Assembly (NCBI RefSeq): GCF_015223195.1
Contig: NZ_JADFUA010000002.1
Coordinates: 186,001-250,000, forward strand
Length of the DNA stretch: 64,000 nt
Reading direction: 5' to 3'
Origin: Chitinilyticum piscinae
Lineage (GTDB): Bacteria > Pseudomonadota > Gammaproteobacteria > Burkholderiales > Chitinibacteraceae
In this document: positions 8,842 through 19,515 of the stretch, piece by piece
How the letters are laid out: every line of letters begins with the position of its first letter
Position numbering within the stretch: the first letter of the stretch is position 1
The notes under the pieces: generated by a model
The model's input: only the letters and a program-made list of their open reading frames with translations
Told to the model about the DNA's origin: nothing
Database searches by the model: none
Position numbers and translations under genes: made by a program

Positions 8842-10446
8842 ATGACCCGTTCTTTTGCCCTGAAGGGGCCGCTCTATCTTCTGCCGATTGTCCTGCTAAC
8901 ACTGGTGCCGCTGCTGGTGGTGCTGGCGTCGTTTCTCAACCCGCAACCCGAAGTCTGGGGGCATTTGCGTGAATTCGTGCTGCCGCGCGTGTTGCTCAAT
9001 ACGCTATGGCTGGTGCTCGGCGCATCCTGCGGAGTGCTGCTGCTGGGTGTGCCACTGGCGTGGCTGACGGCGGCCTGCGAGTTTCCGGGGCGCCGCTGGC
9101 TGAGCTGGGCGTTGATGCTGCCGCTGGCAATGCCGGCGTATGTACTGGCCTTCGTGCAGGTAGGGTTGCTCGATTTCACCGGCCCGCTGCAGTCGCTGCT
9201 GCGGCAGTGGTTCGGCACGTCGGCATGGTTCCCGCCGATCCGCTCGACCGGTGGCGTGATCCTGGTTTTGACGCTGTCCTTTTACCCGTATGTGTATCTG
9301 CTGGCACGCAATGCGTTCATGACGCAGGGCGCGCGCGCCATCGAGGCCGCGCAGATGCTCGGGCTGACCCGCTGGCAAGCTTTCTGGCGCGTCGCATTGC
9401 CACTGGCCAGACCCTGGATTGCCGGTGGTGTCATGCTGGCACTGATGGAAACACTGGCCGACTTCGGCACGGTTTCGGTGTTCAATTACGACACCTTCAC
9501 CACCGCGATCTACAAGGCGTGGTTTGCGCTGTTCAATCTGCCGGCAGCGGCACAGCTGGCATCGCTGCTGGTCATGATCGTGCTGGTATTGGCTGTGCTT
9601 GAACAGCAGCAGCGTGGCCGTCGGCAGTACAGCAGCCGCATGGCCGCGCCGCAGCGCATTGCTTTGCGGGGCTGGCGTGGCTGGTTTGCCAGCGCATTTG
9701 CCAGCGTGGTCCTGCTGATTGCCTTCGTGATCCCCTTCATCCAGCTCTTGCTGTGGGCCAAAGGGGTCTGGGCAGACGATTTCGACGAGCGCTATCCCGG
9801 TTTCATCGGCCGCTCGCTGCTGCTGGGGTTGCTGGCGGCAGGGTTGCTGGTCGTGCTGGCGCTGTGGCTGAGCTTTGTGCAGCGCCGCTATAAGGGTATG
9901 GGCGTGCAGCTCATGGGAAAACTGGCTGTGCTGGGCTATGCGGTGCCGGGTACCGTGCTTGCCGTTGGCGTATTCATTCCGGTGGCCTGGCTGGACAATG
10001 TCCTGTTGGCCTGGATCAGGCCACTGGGCTTCAGCGGCAGCGAGTTGCTCAAGGGCAGCATTCTGGTCATGCTGCTGGCGCTGGCCGCACGCTTTCTGGC
10101 GGTGGCTTTCCAGCCCGTCGATGCCGCCATGCAGCGCATTACGCGCAATCAGGAAGATGCCGCGCGCTCGCTGGGCTGCAACGGGCGCGGCCTGCTGCTG
10201 CGCTTGTACGTGCCGCTGCTGCGCGGTGGCCTGTTCACTGCCGCGCTGATGGCCTTTGTCGATGTGATGAAGGAAATGCCGATCACGCTGATGACTCGTC
10301 CCTTCGGCTGGAACACGCTGGCGGTGCGCGTCTTCGAGATGACCTCGGAGGGGATGTGGGATCGCGCCGCGCTGCCCAGTCTTTTCATCGTGCTGGCCGG
10401 GCTTTTGCCGGTGATACTGCTGGTGCGCCAGACCGATGGTCACTGA
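8842..10446 (+). CDS. fbpB: Ferric-iron ABC transporter permease (FbpB/AfuB type)
   Basis: The 534-residue permease is a tandem fusion of two BPD_transp_1 halves, giving about 12 membrane helices. Each half has an EAA loop: EAAQMLGLTRWQAF near residue 170 and DAARSLGCNGRG near residue 440. This duplicated form is typical of Fe3+ importers and fits the FbpA-like protein encoded 2.7 kb upstream. A start at 8842 gives a normal N-terminus, but I see no strong Shine-Dalgarno. The 112 bp before it hold no other gene. The ATPase subunit must be encoded elsewhere. Confidence 0.85.
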   Translation: MTRSFALKGPLYLLPIVLLTLVPLLVVLASFLNPQPEVWGHLREFVLPRVLLNTLWLVLGASCGVLLLGVPLAWLTAACEFPGRRWLSWALMLPLAMPAYVLAFVQVGLLDFTGPLQSLLRQWFGTSAWFPPIRSTGGVILVLTLSFYPYVYLLARNAFMTQGARAIEAAQMLGLTRWQAFWRVALPLARPWIAGGVMLALMETLADFGTVSVFNYDTFTTAIYKAWFALFNLPAAAQLASLLVMIVLVLAVLEQQQRGRRQYSSRMAAPQRIALRGWRGWFASAFASVVLLIAFVIPFIQLLLWAKGVWADDFDERYPGFIGRSLLLGLLAAGLLVVLALWLSFVQRRYKGMGVQLMGKLAVLGYAVPGTVLAVGVFIPVAWLDNVLLAWIRPLGFSGSELLKGSILVMLLALAARFLAVAFQPVDAAMQRITRNQEDAARSLGCNGRGLLLRLYVPLLRGGLFTAALMAFVDVMKEMPITLMTRPFGWNTLAVRVFEMTSEGMWDRAALPSLFIVLAGLLPVILLVRQTDGH

Positions 10447-10533
10447 TTGCCACGCATGCTTTGGCATACATCAGGTCAGCCCCAGTCCACCGCCGCTAAA
10501 ATGAATGTTTTGCCCTGATTCTGGAGTATTTGC

Positions 10534-11025
10534 ATGAGCCAGCCTGAATTCCGCATCCTTATGGTCTGCACCGGCAACATCTGCCGCAGTCCGACCGCCG
10601 ATGGCGTGATGCGCCATGTGGTCGAGCAAGCGGGGCTGGCTGGCCGTGTCGAAGTCGATTCGGCAGGTACCAGCAGCTATCACGTCGGCGAGGAGCCCGA
10701 TACCCGTGCGCAGCAGCATGCCAGAAAGCGGGGCTACGACCTTTCGCCACTGCGTGCCCGGCAGGTCCGGCGAGACGATTTCACCCGCTTCGACCTGATT
10801 CTGGCCATGGATGGCAGCCACATGGACGTACTGCGCCAGCGCTGCCCGGCCGATGAACAGCATCGTCTGTTCATGTTCATGGACTTTGCCAGCCAGCGTC
10901 GCGGTGCCGAAGTGCCCGATCCGTATTACGGCGGTGCCGCCGGTTTTGAAGAGGTGCTGGACATGGTCGAGGATGCCTGTGCCGGCCTGCTTGCGCATGT
11001 CGACACGGCACTGAAAAGCCGTTGA
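10534..11025 (+). CDS. Low-molecular-weight protein-tyrosine phosphatase
   Basis: This 163-residue protein has the P-loop CTGNICRS with nucleophile Cys12 and Arg18, and the general-acid loop (PDPYYGG, about residue 129). These are the hallmarks of LMW-PTPs. It dephosphorylates phosphotyrosine. No bacterial tyrosine kinase or exopolysaccharide locus is next to it, so it is more likely a housekeeping than a capsule-linked enzyme. It stands alone between fbpB and the Mn riboswitch. Confidence 0.9.
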   Translation: MSQPEFRILMVCTGNICRSPTADGVMRHVVEQAGLAGRVEVDSAGTSSYHVGEEPDTRAQQHARKRGYDLSPLRARQVRRDDFTRFDLILAMDGSHMDVLRQRCPADEQHRLFMFMDFASQRRGAEVPDPYYGGAAGFEEVLDMVEDACAGLLAHVDTALKSR

Positions 11026-11104
11026 CAGCTACAAGTCACTGATCCGGTGCGGGATAACCACAAGTTGGTGCTTTGCCTAACAAGCAGGTAACATCCGCTT
11101 TTTG

Positions 11105-11215
11105 CCCTTCGGGGGAGTAGTCACCCGCGGTGTATAGCGGGGGGCGCGTCAACAGACTTGCTGCTTTGCAGCATGGCGCGTCCAGCCGGAATGCCGGCCT
11201 GACCAGACCCGAGGT
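11105..11215 (+). ncRNA. yybP-ykoY (Mn2+) riboswitch
   Basis: The leader contains the two most conserved elements of this class: GGGGAGTAG at 11112-11120 and GCGTCAACAGACT at about 11146-11158. They are separated by a GC-rich hairpin and followed by further stem-loops (the AGCCGG/CCGGC pair near 11184-11198) and GACCAGACCC. yybP-ykoY RNAs bind Mn2+ and raise expression of manganese exporters. The downstream gene is exactly such an exporter. The 5' and 3' limits are approximate because I could not fold it. Confidence 0.85.
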
Positions 11216-11288
11216 GCGTCGCCGCAGATCCGGGGTGGGGTGCGGTGTCGTGCCTCGTCGTCTTCCCGCCCCCGGAGTCATACTCTTC

Positions 11289-11864
11289 ATGGACGCTCTT
11301 CTCGTCTCCACCAGCGTGGTGGCCATTGCCGAAATCGGTGACAAGACCCAGTTGCTGTCGCTGATCCTTGCCGCACGCTTCCGTCGCCCGCTGCCGATTG
11401 TCTTCGGCATTTTTGTCGCGACCATCCTCAATCATTTCATGGCTGGCTGGCTGGGCCAGTTTGTGGCAGGTTTTTTCACGCCCGAAGTGCTGCGCTGGGT
11501 GATCGGCATCAGCTTCCTGGCGATTGCTGCATGGGCACTGATCCCCGACGAAATGGAAGAGGGCGAAGCCGTTGTCAAGCCCTATGGCGCCTTTATTGCA
11601 ACCGTGATCGCCTTCTTTCTGGCTGAGATGGGTGACAAAACGCAAGTCGCCACGGTCGCGCTCGCGGTCAAATATCACCCGTTGTGGCAAGTGGTGGTCG
11701 GCACCACGATCGGCATGATGCTGGCCAATGTGCCGGCTGTGTTGCTGGGGAACTGGATTTCGACCCGCATGCATTATCTGCGGTTGGTGCGGTTTGCCGC
11801 TGCCGCGCTGTTTGCCATACTGGGTCTTTTGGCGCTGTTCAACGTGGGGCAGCTGACCGGCTGA
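11289..11864 (+). CDS. mntX: Manganese exporter, UPF0016/GDT1 family (MntX-like)
   Basis: The 191-residue membrane protein has six predicted helices in two repeats. Each repeat carries the signature E-x-G-D-K-T-Q (AEIGDKTQ at residue 15, AEMGDKTQ at residue 113) that forms the cation path. Neisseria MntX of this family exports Mn2+. The Mn riboswitch directly upstream supports the same role. An open frame extends back to 11130, but that segment is the riboswitch itself. The ATG at 11289 gives the normal N-terminus (MDALLVSTSVVAIAEIGDKT). Confidence 0.88.
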   Translation: MDALLVSTSVVAIAEIGDKTQLLSLILAARFRRPLPIVFGIFVATILNHFMAGWLGQFVAGFFTPEVLRWVIGISFLAIAAWALIPDEMEEGEAVVKPYGAFIATVIAFFLAEMGDKTQVATVALAVKYHPLWQVVVGTTIGMMLANVPAVLLGNWISTRMHYLRLVRFAAAALFAILGLLALFNVGQLTG

Positions 11865-11908
11865 CGATTTCAACAACAAAAGTCGTATCAATCCTAGGAG
11901 GGGCAGCA

Positions 11909-13219
11909 ATGCTCGAGTCGTTTTTCAAGCTGAAGGAGCACGGCACGACGGTGAGAACCGAAGTGCTGGCCGGTTTCACCACGTTCCTGACGATGGCCTA
12001 CATCATCTTCGTGAACCCGGACATCCTGTCCAAGACCGGCATGGATTTCAATGCCGTGTTCGTCGCCACCTGCCTGGCTGCTGCGCTGGGTACCGCCATC
12101 ATGGGTCTGGTGGCCAACTACCCGATCGCGCTCGCTCCGGGCATGGGCCTGAATGCCTACTTCACCTTTACTGTGGTGATGGGTATGGGGATGAGCTGGC
12201 AGGCCGCGCTGGGAGCGGTATTCATTTCCGGTATCGTGTTCCTGATCGTCAGCCTCTTCAAGCTGCGCGAGGCGCTGGTTAACGCCATTCCGCATTCGCT
12301 CAAGCTGGCCATTTCGGCCGGTGTGGGCATGTTCCTGGCCATCATCGGCCTGAAGAGTGCTGGTGTGGTCGTCGATCATCCTGCCACCCTGGTGACGCTG
12401 GGCAACCTGGCTGATCCGAAAGTGCTGCTGGGTATCTTCGGCTTCTTCCTGATTGTGGCGCTGGAATACCGCAAGATTACCGGCTCGATCATCATCGGCG
12501 TGCTGACCGTCACCGTATTGGCGATTGCCTTGGGGCTCCAGAAATTCAATGGCGTATTTGCACCGATTCCGTCGATGGCCCCGACTTTCCTGCAAATGGA
12601 TTTTTCCACCCTGCTGAGCCCGTCCGGCGTGTTCAATGGCGCGCTGCTTGGGGTGATTTTCGTCTTTTTCTTTGTTGACCTGTTCGACACGACCGGTACG
12701 CTGGTTGGCGTATCGCACCGTGCCGGCCTGCTCGACAAGGACGGCAAACTGCCGCGCCTGAAGAAGGCGCTGCTGGCCGATTCCGTGGCAATTACTGCCG
12801 GTGCCGCAATGGGCACTTCGTCGACCACCGCCTACATCGAATCCGCTGCGGGTACCGCAGTGGGTGGGCGTACCGGGCTGACCGCCGTGGTGGTTGCCGG
12901 CCTGTTCCTGATGGCGCTGTTCCTGTCGCCGCTTGCTGGATCGGTTCCGGCGTATGCCACCGCGCCGGCGCTGTGCTATGTGGCGGTGCTGATGACGCGC
13001 GGTCTGGCTGAAATCGAATGGGATGACCTGACCGAAGCTGCGCCGGCAGTCATGACGGCCTTTGCCATGCCGTTCACCTTTTCGATCGCCGACGGGATTG
13101 CCTTCGGTTTCATCAGCTACGTGGTGATCAAGGCGCTGGCGGGGCGTTTCCGTGATCTGAGCCCGGCGGTGGTGATCATTGCCGCGTTGTGGGTGATCAA
13201 GTTCGCCTTCTTCCATTAA
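11909..13219 (+). CDS. NCS2-family purine permease (adenine/guanine/hypoxanthine)
   Basis: The 436-residue protein has the AzgA/PbuG-type N-terminus (FFKLKEHGTTVRTEVLAG, TMAYIIFVNP) and a FFVDLFDTTGTL motif in the middle. About 12-14 membrane helices are expected. It is a proton-coupled purine base importer. A strong AGGAGGGG precedes the ATG at 11909. It is followed in the same direction by apt and hpt, whose products convert imported bases to nucleotides, so the three form a purine uptake and salvage set. Confidence 0.88.
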   Translation: MLESFFKLKEHGTTVRTEVLAGFTTFLTMAYIIFVNPDILSKTGMDFNAVFVATCLAAALGTAIMGLVANYPIALAPGMGLNAYFTFTVVMGMGMSWQAALGAVFISGIVFLIVSLFKLREALVNAIPHSLKLAISAGVGMFLAIIGLKSAGVVVDHPATLVTLGNLADPKVLLGIFGFFLIVALEYRKITGSIIIGVLTVTVLAIALGLQKFNGVFAPIPSMAPTFLQMDFSTLLSPSGVFNGALLGVIFVFFFVDLFDTTGTLVGVSHRAGLLDKDGKLPRLKKALLADSVAITAGAAMGTSSTTAYIESAAGTAVGGRTGLTAVVVAGLFLMALFLSPLAGSVPAYATAPALCYVAVLMTRGLAEIEWDDLTEAAPAVMTAFAMPFTFSIADGIAFGFISYVVIKALAGRFRDLSPAVVIIAALWVIKFAFFH

Positions 13220-13297
13220 GCCGCTACAGGCTGGTTCGGGGTGGCGGGGATGTCCGGCCGCTCCGGCTTGCAGCATGATTCAGCAGGAATTCCGCTA

Positions 13298-13864
13298 ATG
13301 CGTTCCGACACCCCAGGCAGTGATCTGCCGTATTCCGACTACATCCGCTCGCGGATTCGCACCGTGCCGGACTGGCCGCTGCCCGGCGTGCAGTTTCGCG
13401 ACATTACGCCGCTGCTGCAGGATAAAAAGACCTTTCGCGTGCTGGTTGATATCTTCGTGCACCGCTACATGGATCAGCAGCTGGATCTGGTCGCCGGGGT
13501 AGATGCCCGCGGTTTCATCCTGGGGGCTGTTATTGCCTACGAGCTGAATCTCGGTTTTGTACCGGTGCGCAAGAAGGGTAAATTACCCTTTACAACGATT
13601 GCCGAAGAGTATGAACTGGAATACGGCTCGGCCACGGTCGAGCTGCACGCCGATGCCTGCCAGCCCGGACAGCGCGTGTTGCTCATTGATGACCTGGTGG
13701 CTACCGGGGGGACCATGATTGCTGCGGCGAAACTGCTGCAGCGCATCGGCGCCGAGGTGGTGGAAGCCGCCGCCATCGTCGATCTGCCCGAGCTCGGTGG
13801 CTCGAAACTGGTGCGCGAGCAGGGCATCAAATTGTTTACCGTCTGTGATTTTGCCGGCCATTGA
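13298..13864 (+). CDS. apt: Adenine phosphoribosyltransferase
   Basis: This 188-residue type I PRTase has the PRPP loop [14 protein letters not shown] and the Apt-specific N-terminus ([20 protein letters not shown]). It converts adenine plus PRPP to AMP and pyrophosphate. The ATG at 13298 has AGGAA 8 nt upstream and is preferred over in-frame starts back to 13241. It lies 78 bp after the purine permease and 49 bp before hpt. Confidence 0.93.
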   Translation: MRSDTPGSDLPYSDYIRSRIRTVPDWPLPGVQFRDITPLLQDKKTFRVLVDIFVHRYMDQQLDLVAGVDARGFILGAVIAYELNLGFVPVRKKGKLPFTTIAEEYELEYGSATVELHADACQPGQRVLLIDDLVATGGTMIAAAKLLQRIGAEVVEAAAIVDLPELGGSKLVREQGIKLFTVCDFAGH

Positions 13865-13913
13865 GCGGCAGCCGATCAACCACTGATACAACCGTCCACG
13901 AAAGGATATGGCC

Positions 13914-14468
13914 ATGACCATGGAACTCCCCGAAGCCCGTACGATTCTCGATAACGCCGACTGTCTGCACGACGAAGCCGAAGTGCTGGCCGCGCTGGAT
14001 GCCATGGGCCAGGAAATGACCGCGAAGCTGGCCGACAGCAATCCGATTGTCTACACGGTGCTCAATGGTGGCCTGATCGTTTCCGGCCACCTGCTGCCGC
14101 GACTGCGTTTTCCGCTGGAAATGTCCTACATGCATGCCACCCGCTACCGCCACGAAACCAGCGGTGGCGAGCTCGACTGGAAGGTCAAGCCGCGCGAGGA
14201 CATGAAAGGACGCACCGTCGTGATCGTCGATGACATTCTCGACGAGGGACACACCCTGGCCGCGATCATCGATTACTGCCAGAAGCAGGGTGCGGCGCAC
14301 GTCTATGTGGCCGTGCTGATCGACAAGAAGCACGACCGCAAGGCCGACGGCGTGCAGGCCGATTTCGTCGGCATGGAAGTCGAGGACCGCTTCCTGTTCG
14401 GTTGCGGCATGGATTACCAGGGCTATTGGCGCAACACGCTGGCCATCTACGCGGTGAAAGGCCTGTAA
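13914..14468 (+). CDS. hpt: Hypoxanthine-guanine phosphoribosyltransferase
   Basis: The 184-residue PRTase has the PRPP loop VVIVDDILDEGHTL and the conserved VYTVLNGGLIVSG loop. It salvages hypoxanthine and guanine to IMP and GMP. Two ATGs lie 6 nt apart. 13914 is preferred because AAAGGA (13901-13906) is then at normal spacing, whereas it is almost touching 13908. It is the third gene of the purine salvage run and is followed by a terminator-like hairpin before guaC. Confidence 0.88.
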   Translation: MTMELPEARTILDNADCLHDEAEVLAALDAMGQEMTAKLADSNPIVYTVLNGGLIVSGHLLPRLRFPLEMSYMHATRYRHETSGGELDWKVKPREDMKGRTVVIVDDILDEGHTLAAIIDYCQKQGAAHVYVAVLIDKKHDRKADGVQADFVGMEVEDRFLFGCGMDYQGYWRNTLAIYAVKGL

Positions 14469-14548
14469 ATCAGGCGTTTGCGCCAGATCAGCAAAGCGTG
14501 AATAGTGCCTCGCCAGCACCCGGAAACGCGCGTATTGTTTGCAGGAAC

Positions 14549-14582
14549 ACAGCCACCTTGCCTCGCTGCCGGTGGCTGTTTT
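14549..14582 (+). terminator. Probable terminator after hpt
   Basis: A 9-bp perfect stem (ACAGCCACC / GGTGGCTGT) with a 13-nt loop ends in TTTT. A second inverted repeat, GCATACC/GGTATGC (about 14599-14625), follows in the guaC leader. Confidence 0.55.
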
Positions 14583-14661
14583 CACGTCCGCCTGCGGCGG
14601 CATACCTTGTGATCCATCGGTATGCACGCCTGCAATTTCGAGTGTTTTAGAGGAATACGTC

Positions 14662-15702
14662 ATGCATATCGAACAGGAAGTGAAACTGGACTTCAAGGAC
14701 GTGCTGATTCGCCCCAAGCGCAGCACGCTTGCCTCGCGCAGCGAAGTCGATATCACCCGCGAATACACCTTCCTGCATTCCGGCAAGCGCTATCAGGGTA
14801 TCCCGCTGATCGCTGCCAATATGGACACCGTCGGCACCATGGCGATGGCGCGTGCCTTTGCCGAGCAGCAACTGTCCGTCGCGCTGCACAAACATTATCC
14901 GGTTGACGAACTGGTGTCCTTCTTTACTGCGCTGCCGGTCAAGAGCAATGCCTTTTACAGCATGGGCATCGGGGCTTCCGACTACGCCAAATTCCAGGAC
15001 GTCATGACCCGGGCGCCTGGCGCGGTTGAGTATGTCTGCATTGATGTCGCCAATGGTTACTCCGAGCAGTTTGTTGCCTTTGTGAAGAAGGTGCGTACGG
15101 CCTGGCCGCAACTGGTCATCATGGCTGGCAATGTGGTGACGGGTGACATGACCGAGGAGCTGATCCTGGCCGGTGTGGACATCGTCAAGGTTGGCATTGG
15201 CCCGGGGAGCGTGTGCACCACGCGCAAGATGACCGGGGTCGGTTATCCGCAGCTTTCGGCCGTGATCGAATGTGCCGATGCGGCGCACGGACTGGGCGGG
15301 CTGATCTGCTCCGACGGGGGGTGTACCGTGCCGGGGGATCTGGCCAAGGCCTTTGGTGGCGGGGCGGATTTCGTCATGCTGGGCGGCATGCTGGCCGGCC
15401 ATGACGAAACCGAGGGGGATGTGGTTGAAAAGGACGGCGCGCAGTTCAAGCGCTTCTACGGCATGTCCAGTCGCGTGGCGATGGAAAAATACGCCGGTGG
15501 CGTTGCCGAATACCGGGCCAGCGAAGGCAAGGAGGTGCTGATTCCCTACCGCGGGCCGGTGGTGAACAGCTTGCAGGACATGCTGGGGGGCATCCGTTCG
15601 GCGTGCACCTATGTGGGCGCGAAAAAACTCAAGGAGCTATCCAAGCGAACCACTTTCATTCGTGTGACGCAACAGATCAACGAAGTCTTCGGCAAAAGCT
15701 GA
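14662..15702 (+). CDS. guaC: GMP reductase
   Basis: The 346-residue TIM-barrel enzyme matches E. coli-type GuaC in length and N-terminus ([16 protein letters not shown]). It has the active-site loop [15 protein letters not shown] with the catalytic cysteine. It reduces GMP to IMP with NADPH and so links guanine salvage to adenine nucleotide supply. The ATG at 14662 has AGAGGAAT upstream. It closes the purine salvage cluster but probably has its own promoter, since a hairpin separates it from hpt. Confidence 0.93.
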   Translation: MHIEQEVKLDFKDVLIRPKRSTLASRSEVDITREYTFLHSGKRYQGIPLIAANMDTVGTMAMARAFAEQQLSVALHKHYPVDELVSFFTALPVKSNAFYSMGIGASDYAKFQDVMTRAPGAVEYVCIDVANGYSEQFVAFVKKVRTAWPQLVIMAGNVVTGDMTEELILAGVDIVKVGIGPGSVCTTRKMTGVGYPQLSAVIECADAAHGLGGLICSDGGCTVPGDLAKAFGGGADFVMLGGMLAGHDETEGDVVEKDGAQFKRFYGMSSRVAMEKYAGGVAEYRASEGKEVLIPYRGPVVNSLQDMLGGIRSACTYVGAKKLKELSKRTTFIRVTQQINEVFGKS

Positions 15703-15750
15703 GTTTTCCATATATACAATGGTGGGTATGCCATTAATGGCATTGCAATC

Positions 15751-15777
15751 AAAGGGTATGCGTCGCATACCCTTTTT
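15751..15777 (+). terminator. Terminator after guaC
   Basis: An 11-bp perfect stem (AAAGGGTATGC / GCATACCCTTT) with a GTC loop runs into TT. The stem is built from the GGGTAT/ATACCC hexamer that recurs in this window. Confidence 0.85.
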
Positions 15778-15842
15778 GTTTCCGGCTGGTGATGTGCGCT
15801 GTTTGGTCTAAGCTGTAAGGTATCCCTGACCGGAGCGCCACC

Positions 15843-17483
15843 ATGTCCGAGCCTGTTGTCCGTCATTTCCGTCAGATCCTGATCTGGCCGCTGCAATTGA
15901 TGCCGCTGGGGCACGGCCAGATGGGGCGGCACTGGGAGCTGATGCACGCTGCCGTGCAGAAGCCCGGCTCGCCGTGGGAGGCGCGCAGCACGGAGTTTGA
16001 CTGCCCGCCTGAGGAGTTCCAGGAGCGCCATTACCGCGAATTCGTGACCTTCCTGCCGTATGTGCAGCGTTTTCTCTATGGTGAAGGCACGACCGAGGCT
16101 GCGGATGCGGCCTCGTGGGGGCGTTCGCCGCTGCACGTATTCCGCCGCACCGACATCAAAACCGTGCGCATGACTTACAAGGATGGCTGCCGCTGGGATT
16201 TCCGCGTGGCGCACATCGATCTGTATTTCTTTTTCGATATTGATGTTGCCATTCTGGCCTTCGAGATCATGGCCGACGACATGCCCTTGCGCCGCGCGCA
16301 GGATGCGATGTTCCGGCTGGGGCGGGCCTTTCCGGCGCAGTGGGATGAGGAGGAGCATGCCAGCAACTGCCCGACGCTGGTCGAATGGCTGGATCAGCAC
16401 GGGCAGGTTTTGTGCGAATCGGATTATCAGGATCGCCGTGCCTTTCTGGCGCATGTGGGTGAATTCCGCTCCACACGCATGGCCGCGCACTGGGATCATC
16501 TGCTGCATCCGCTCGTGCCGCACCATTCGGACGAAGAGGGCGCGATCCGCTATCGCCAGCTTGAATATCACCGCATGCCGCTGATGGCCTATCTGTCGTT
16601 TGACGACCCCTTTGCCCTGCGTGACGAGGATTTCTACCGGCTGGGGATGGTGACCAAGCCCGGGGACGGTGATGCCTTGCCGTATTCGCCCAAGGTGTTT
16701 GACGATTTCGAGCGGCAGTGCTGTTATGACCGCTTCTGGGTGCCCGAGCGCCGGCATCCGGCAACCTCGACCCGCATGATGTGCAACGGGCATGCCTTTG
16801 TGCTGGTTGGCATGCACGGCAATGCCTTTTTTTCCGACCCGCGCACCGGTGCGCTGGGGCAGTTCCGGCACCAGCATTTCCTGCTGACCATGGTAGCGCA
16901 CTTCCACAAGGCCTCGTTGCTGTTGCTGCGCGACCGGCTGGCCGTGGCGATGTCGCAGCTGAATATCCGCAACGAGATCTCGGTGCGGTTTTTCAAGCGC
17001 GAGATCCGCCAGTGTCTGGAGGGTTTTCTGCGCTTCAACCAGCGCTACTGGTTCCGCGAAGTATCCAATCAGGTGCTGACCGATCAGCTGTTCCAGATGC
17101 TGCGCCGGCATCTGGACACCGAAAGCCTGTATGTCGATGTGCGTGATTCGGTGCAAGGCATGAATCAGTATCTGGAAAACGATGATCTGCGCCGCCAGGC
17201 CGATACGGTGGTGCGCCTGACGGTGGTGACCATTCTGGGGATGATCGGAACCACGGTGACCGGTTTCCTGGGCATGAATCTGTTCGACTACGCCAGCCAG
17301 CCGGGCGCGGTGAAATTCGGCATTTTCATGCTGGCCTTCCTGCCGATTACGCTGTTGACCTTCCTGACCGTGGTGCGCTCGCGCCAGCTCTCGGAGTTTC
17401 TCGACGGCATGGCCGATCAGCGGCTGCGCTGGCCGGCCAAGCTGCTGCTGCTGGGGAGGGTGTTTGGTCGTTTGCGGCGGTAA
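15843..17483 (+). CDS. Divergent CorA-like divalent cation transporter
   Basis: The 546-residue protein has a long soluble N-terminal part (about 1-450) and two C-terminal membrane helices (about 455-480 and 490-510). Between them is GMN in TGFLGMNLFD, the motif that forms the pore mouth of CorA/Mrs2/ZntB channels. The soluble part is much longer than in E. coli CorA (316 residues in total) and rich in His, Trp and Asp/Glu. It probably moves Mg2+ or another divalent cation, but ion choice cannot be read. GGAGCGCC precedes the ATG. It is a single-gene unit. Confidence 0.7.
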   Translation: MSEPVVRHFRQILIWPLQLMPLGHGQMGRHWELMHAAVQKPGSPWEARSTEFDCPPEEFQERHYREFVTFLPYVQRFLYGEGTTEAADAASWGRSPLHVFRRTDIKTVRMTYKDGCRWDFRVAHIDLYFFFDIDVAILAFEIMADDMPLRRAQDAMFRLGRAFPAQWDEEEHASNCPTLVEWLDQHGQVLCESDYQDRRAFLAHVGEFRSTRMAAHWDHLLHPLVPHHSDEEGAIRYRQLEYHRMPLMAYLSFDDPFALRDEDFYRLGMVTKPGDGDALPYSPKVFDDFERQCCYDRFWVPERRHPATSTRMMCNGHAFVLVGMHGNAFFSDPRTGALGQFRHQHFLLTMVAHFHKASLLLLRDRLAVAMSQLNIRNEISVRFFKREIRQCLEGFLRFNQRYWFREVSNQVLTDQLFQMLRRHLDTESLYVDVRDSVQGMNQYLENDDLRRQADTVVRLTVVTILGMIGTTVTGFLGMNLFDYASQPGAVKFGIFMLAFLPITLLTFLTVVRSRQLSEFLDGMADQRLRWPAKLLLLGRVFGRLRR

Positions 17484-17659
17484 CGGGGTATGCTCTTGAT
17501 TGTCTCTTTTTGATTTGGTTTAAGGCTTATAGGGTTGTGGGTATGTGGTATGCGGTCGGCTGAATGCGCGTCATGCCGCGATGAACAGAGCGAAACAAGA
17601 AATGGTTCCGCTCATGTTAGAATCCGGCTTTGATTTTTTTGACTGCGGAAAGCCCAGCC

Positions 17660-18907
<1,248 letters not shown>

Positions 18908-18914
18908 CCCGGTT

Positions 18915-18976
18915 TGCGCCGGCCAAGCCGGCGCAGCTGCAAGGGGTGGGCCTGCCGGCTCACCCTTTTGGTTTTT
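18915..18976 (+). terminator. Hairpin pair and terminator after glyA
   Basis: A perfect 9-bp hairpin (18915-18935, CAA loop) lacks a T-run. The next stem, GGGTGGGCC / GGCTCACCC (18944-18965, one G-U pair), is followed by TTTTGGTTTTT and is the likely terminator. Confidence 0.75.
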
Positions 18977-19053
18977 CTGCATTGCATTGCTTGCATATTG
19001 CCGGTAAAACCCCAACTGTTCTTTGACTGATCTTTGCCCGGGAGCTGCATCCC

Positions 19054-19509
19054 ATGAAGTGCCCATTCTGCGGTTCGCCTGATACCCAGGTCGTCGATTC
19101 GCGCGTGTCCGATGAAGGCGATGCGGTACGCCGCCGGCGCCGTTGCAATGTCTGCGACAAACGCTTCACCACCTTCGAAACCGCCGAGGTGCGTCCGCCG
19201 CAGGTGGTCAAACAGAATGGCCAGCGGGTCGAGTTCGATCGCGAGAAAATCCGCGTCAGTTTCCAGCGCGCGCTGCACAAGCGCCCCGTTCCTACCCAGT
19301 TGGTCGACGAAGCCATTGCCCGCATCAATCAGAAAGTGCTGGCGCTGGGCGAACGTGAAGTTCCCAGCCGCCAGCTTGGCGAAATGGTGATGACCGAGCT
19401 GGCCAAGCTCGACAAGGTTGCCTATATCCGCTTTGCCTCGGTCTACCGTTCCTTCTCCGATGTGGATGATTTCCGCGATGTGATCCGCGAAGTCAGCAAG
19501 AAGGACTGA
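19054..19509 (+). CDS. nrdR: Transcriptional repressor NrdR
   Basis: The 151-residue protein opens with a zinc ribbon ([17 protein letters not shown] and [16 protein letters not shown]), followed by the ATP-cone domain. NrdR senses dATP/ATP and represses ribonucleotide reductase genes. The start fits exactly. It lies upstream of ribD, a very common arrangement, and 6 nt separate its stop from the preferred ribD start. Confidence 0.96.
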   Translation: MKCPFCGSPDTQVVDSRVSDEGDAVRRRRRCNVCDKRFTTFETAEVRPPQVVKQNGQRVEFDREKIRVSFQRALHKRPVPTQLVDEAIARINQKVLALGEREVPSRQLGEMVMTELAKLDKVAYIRFASVYRSFSDVDDFRDVIREVSKKD

Positions 19510-19515
19510 TTGCCC

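Noticed and set aside
11130-11288. N-terminal extension of the MntX-like protein
   Set aside because: This stretch is the yybP-ykoY riboswitch; homology starts at ATG 11289.
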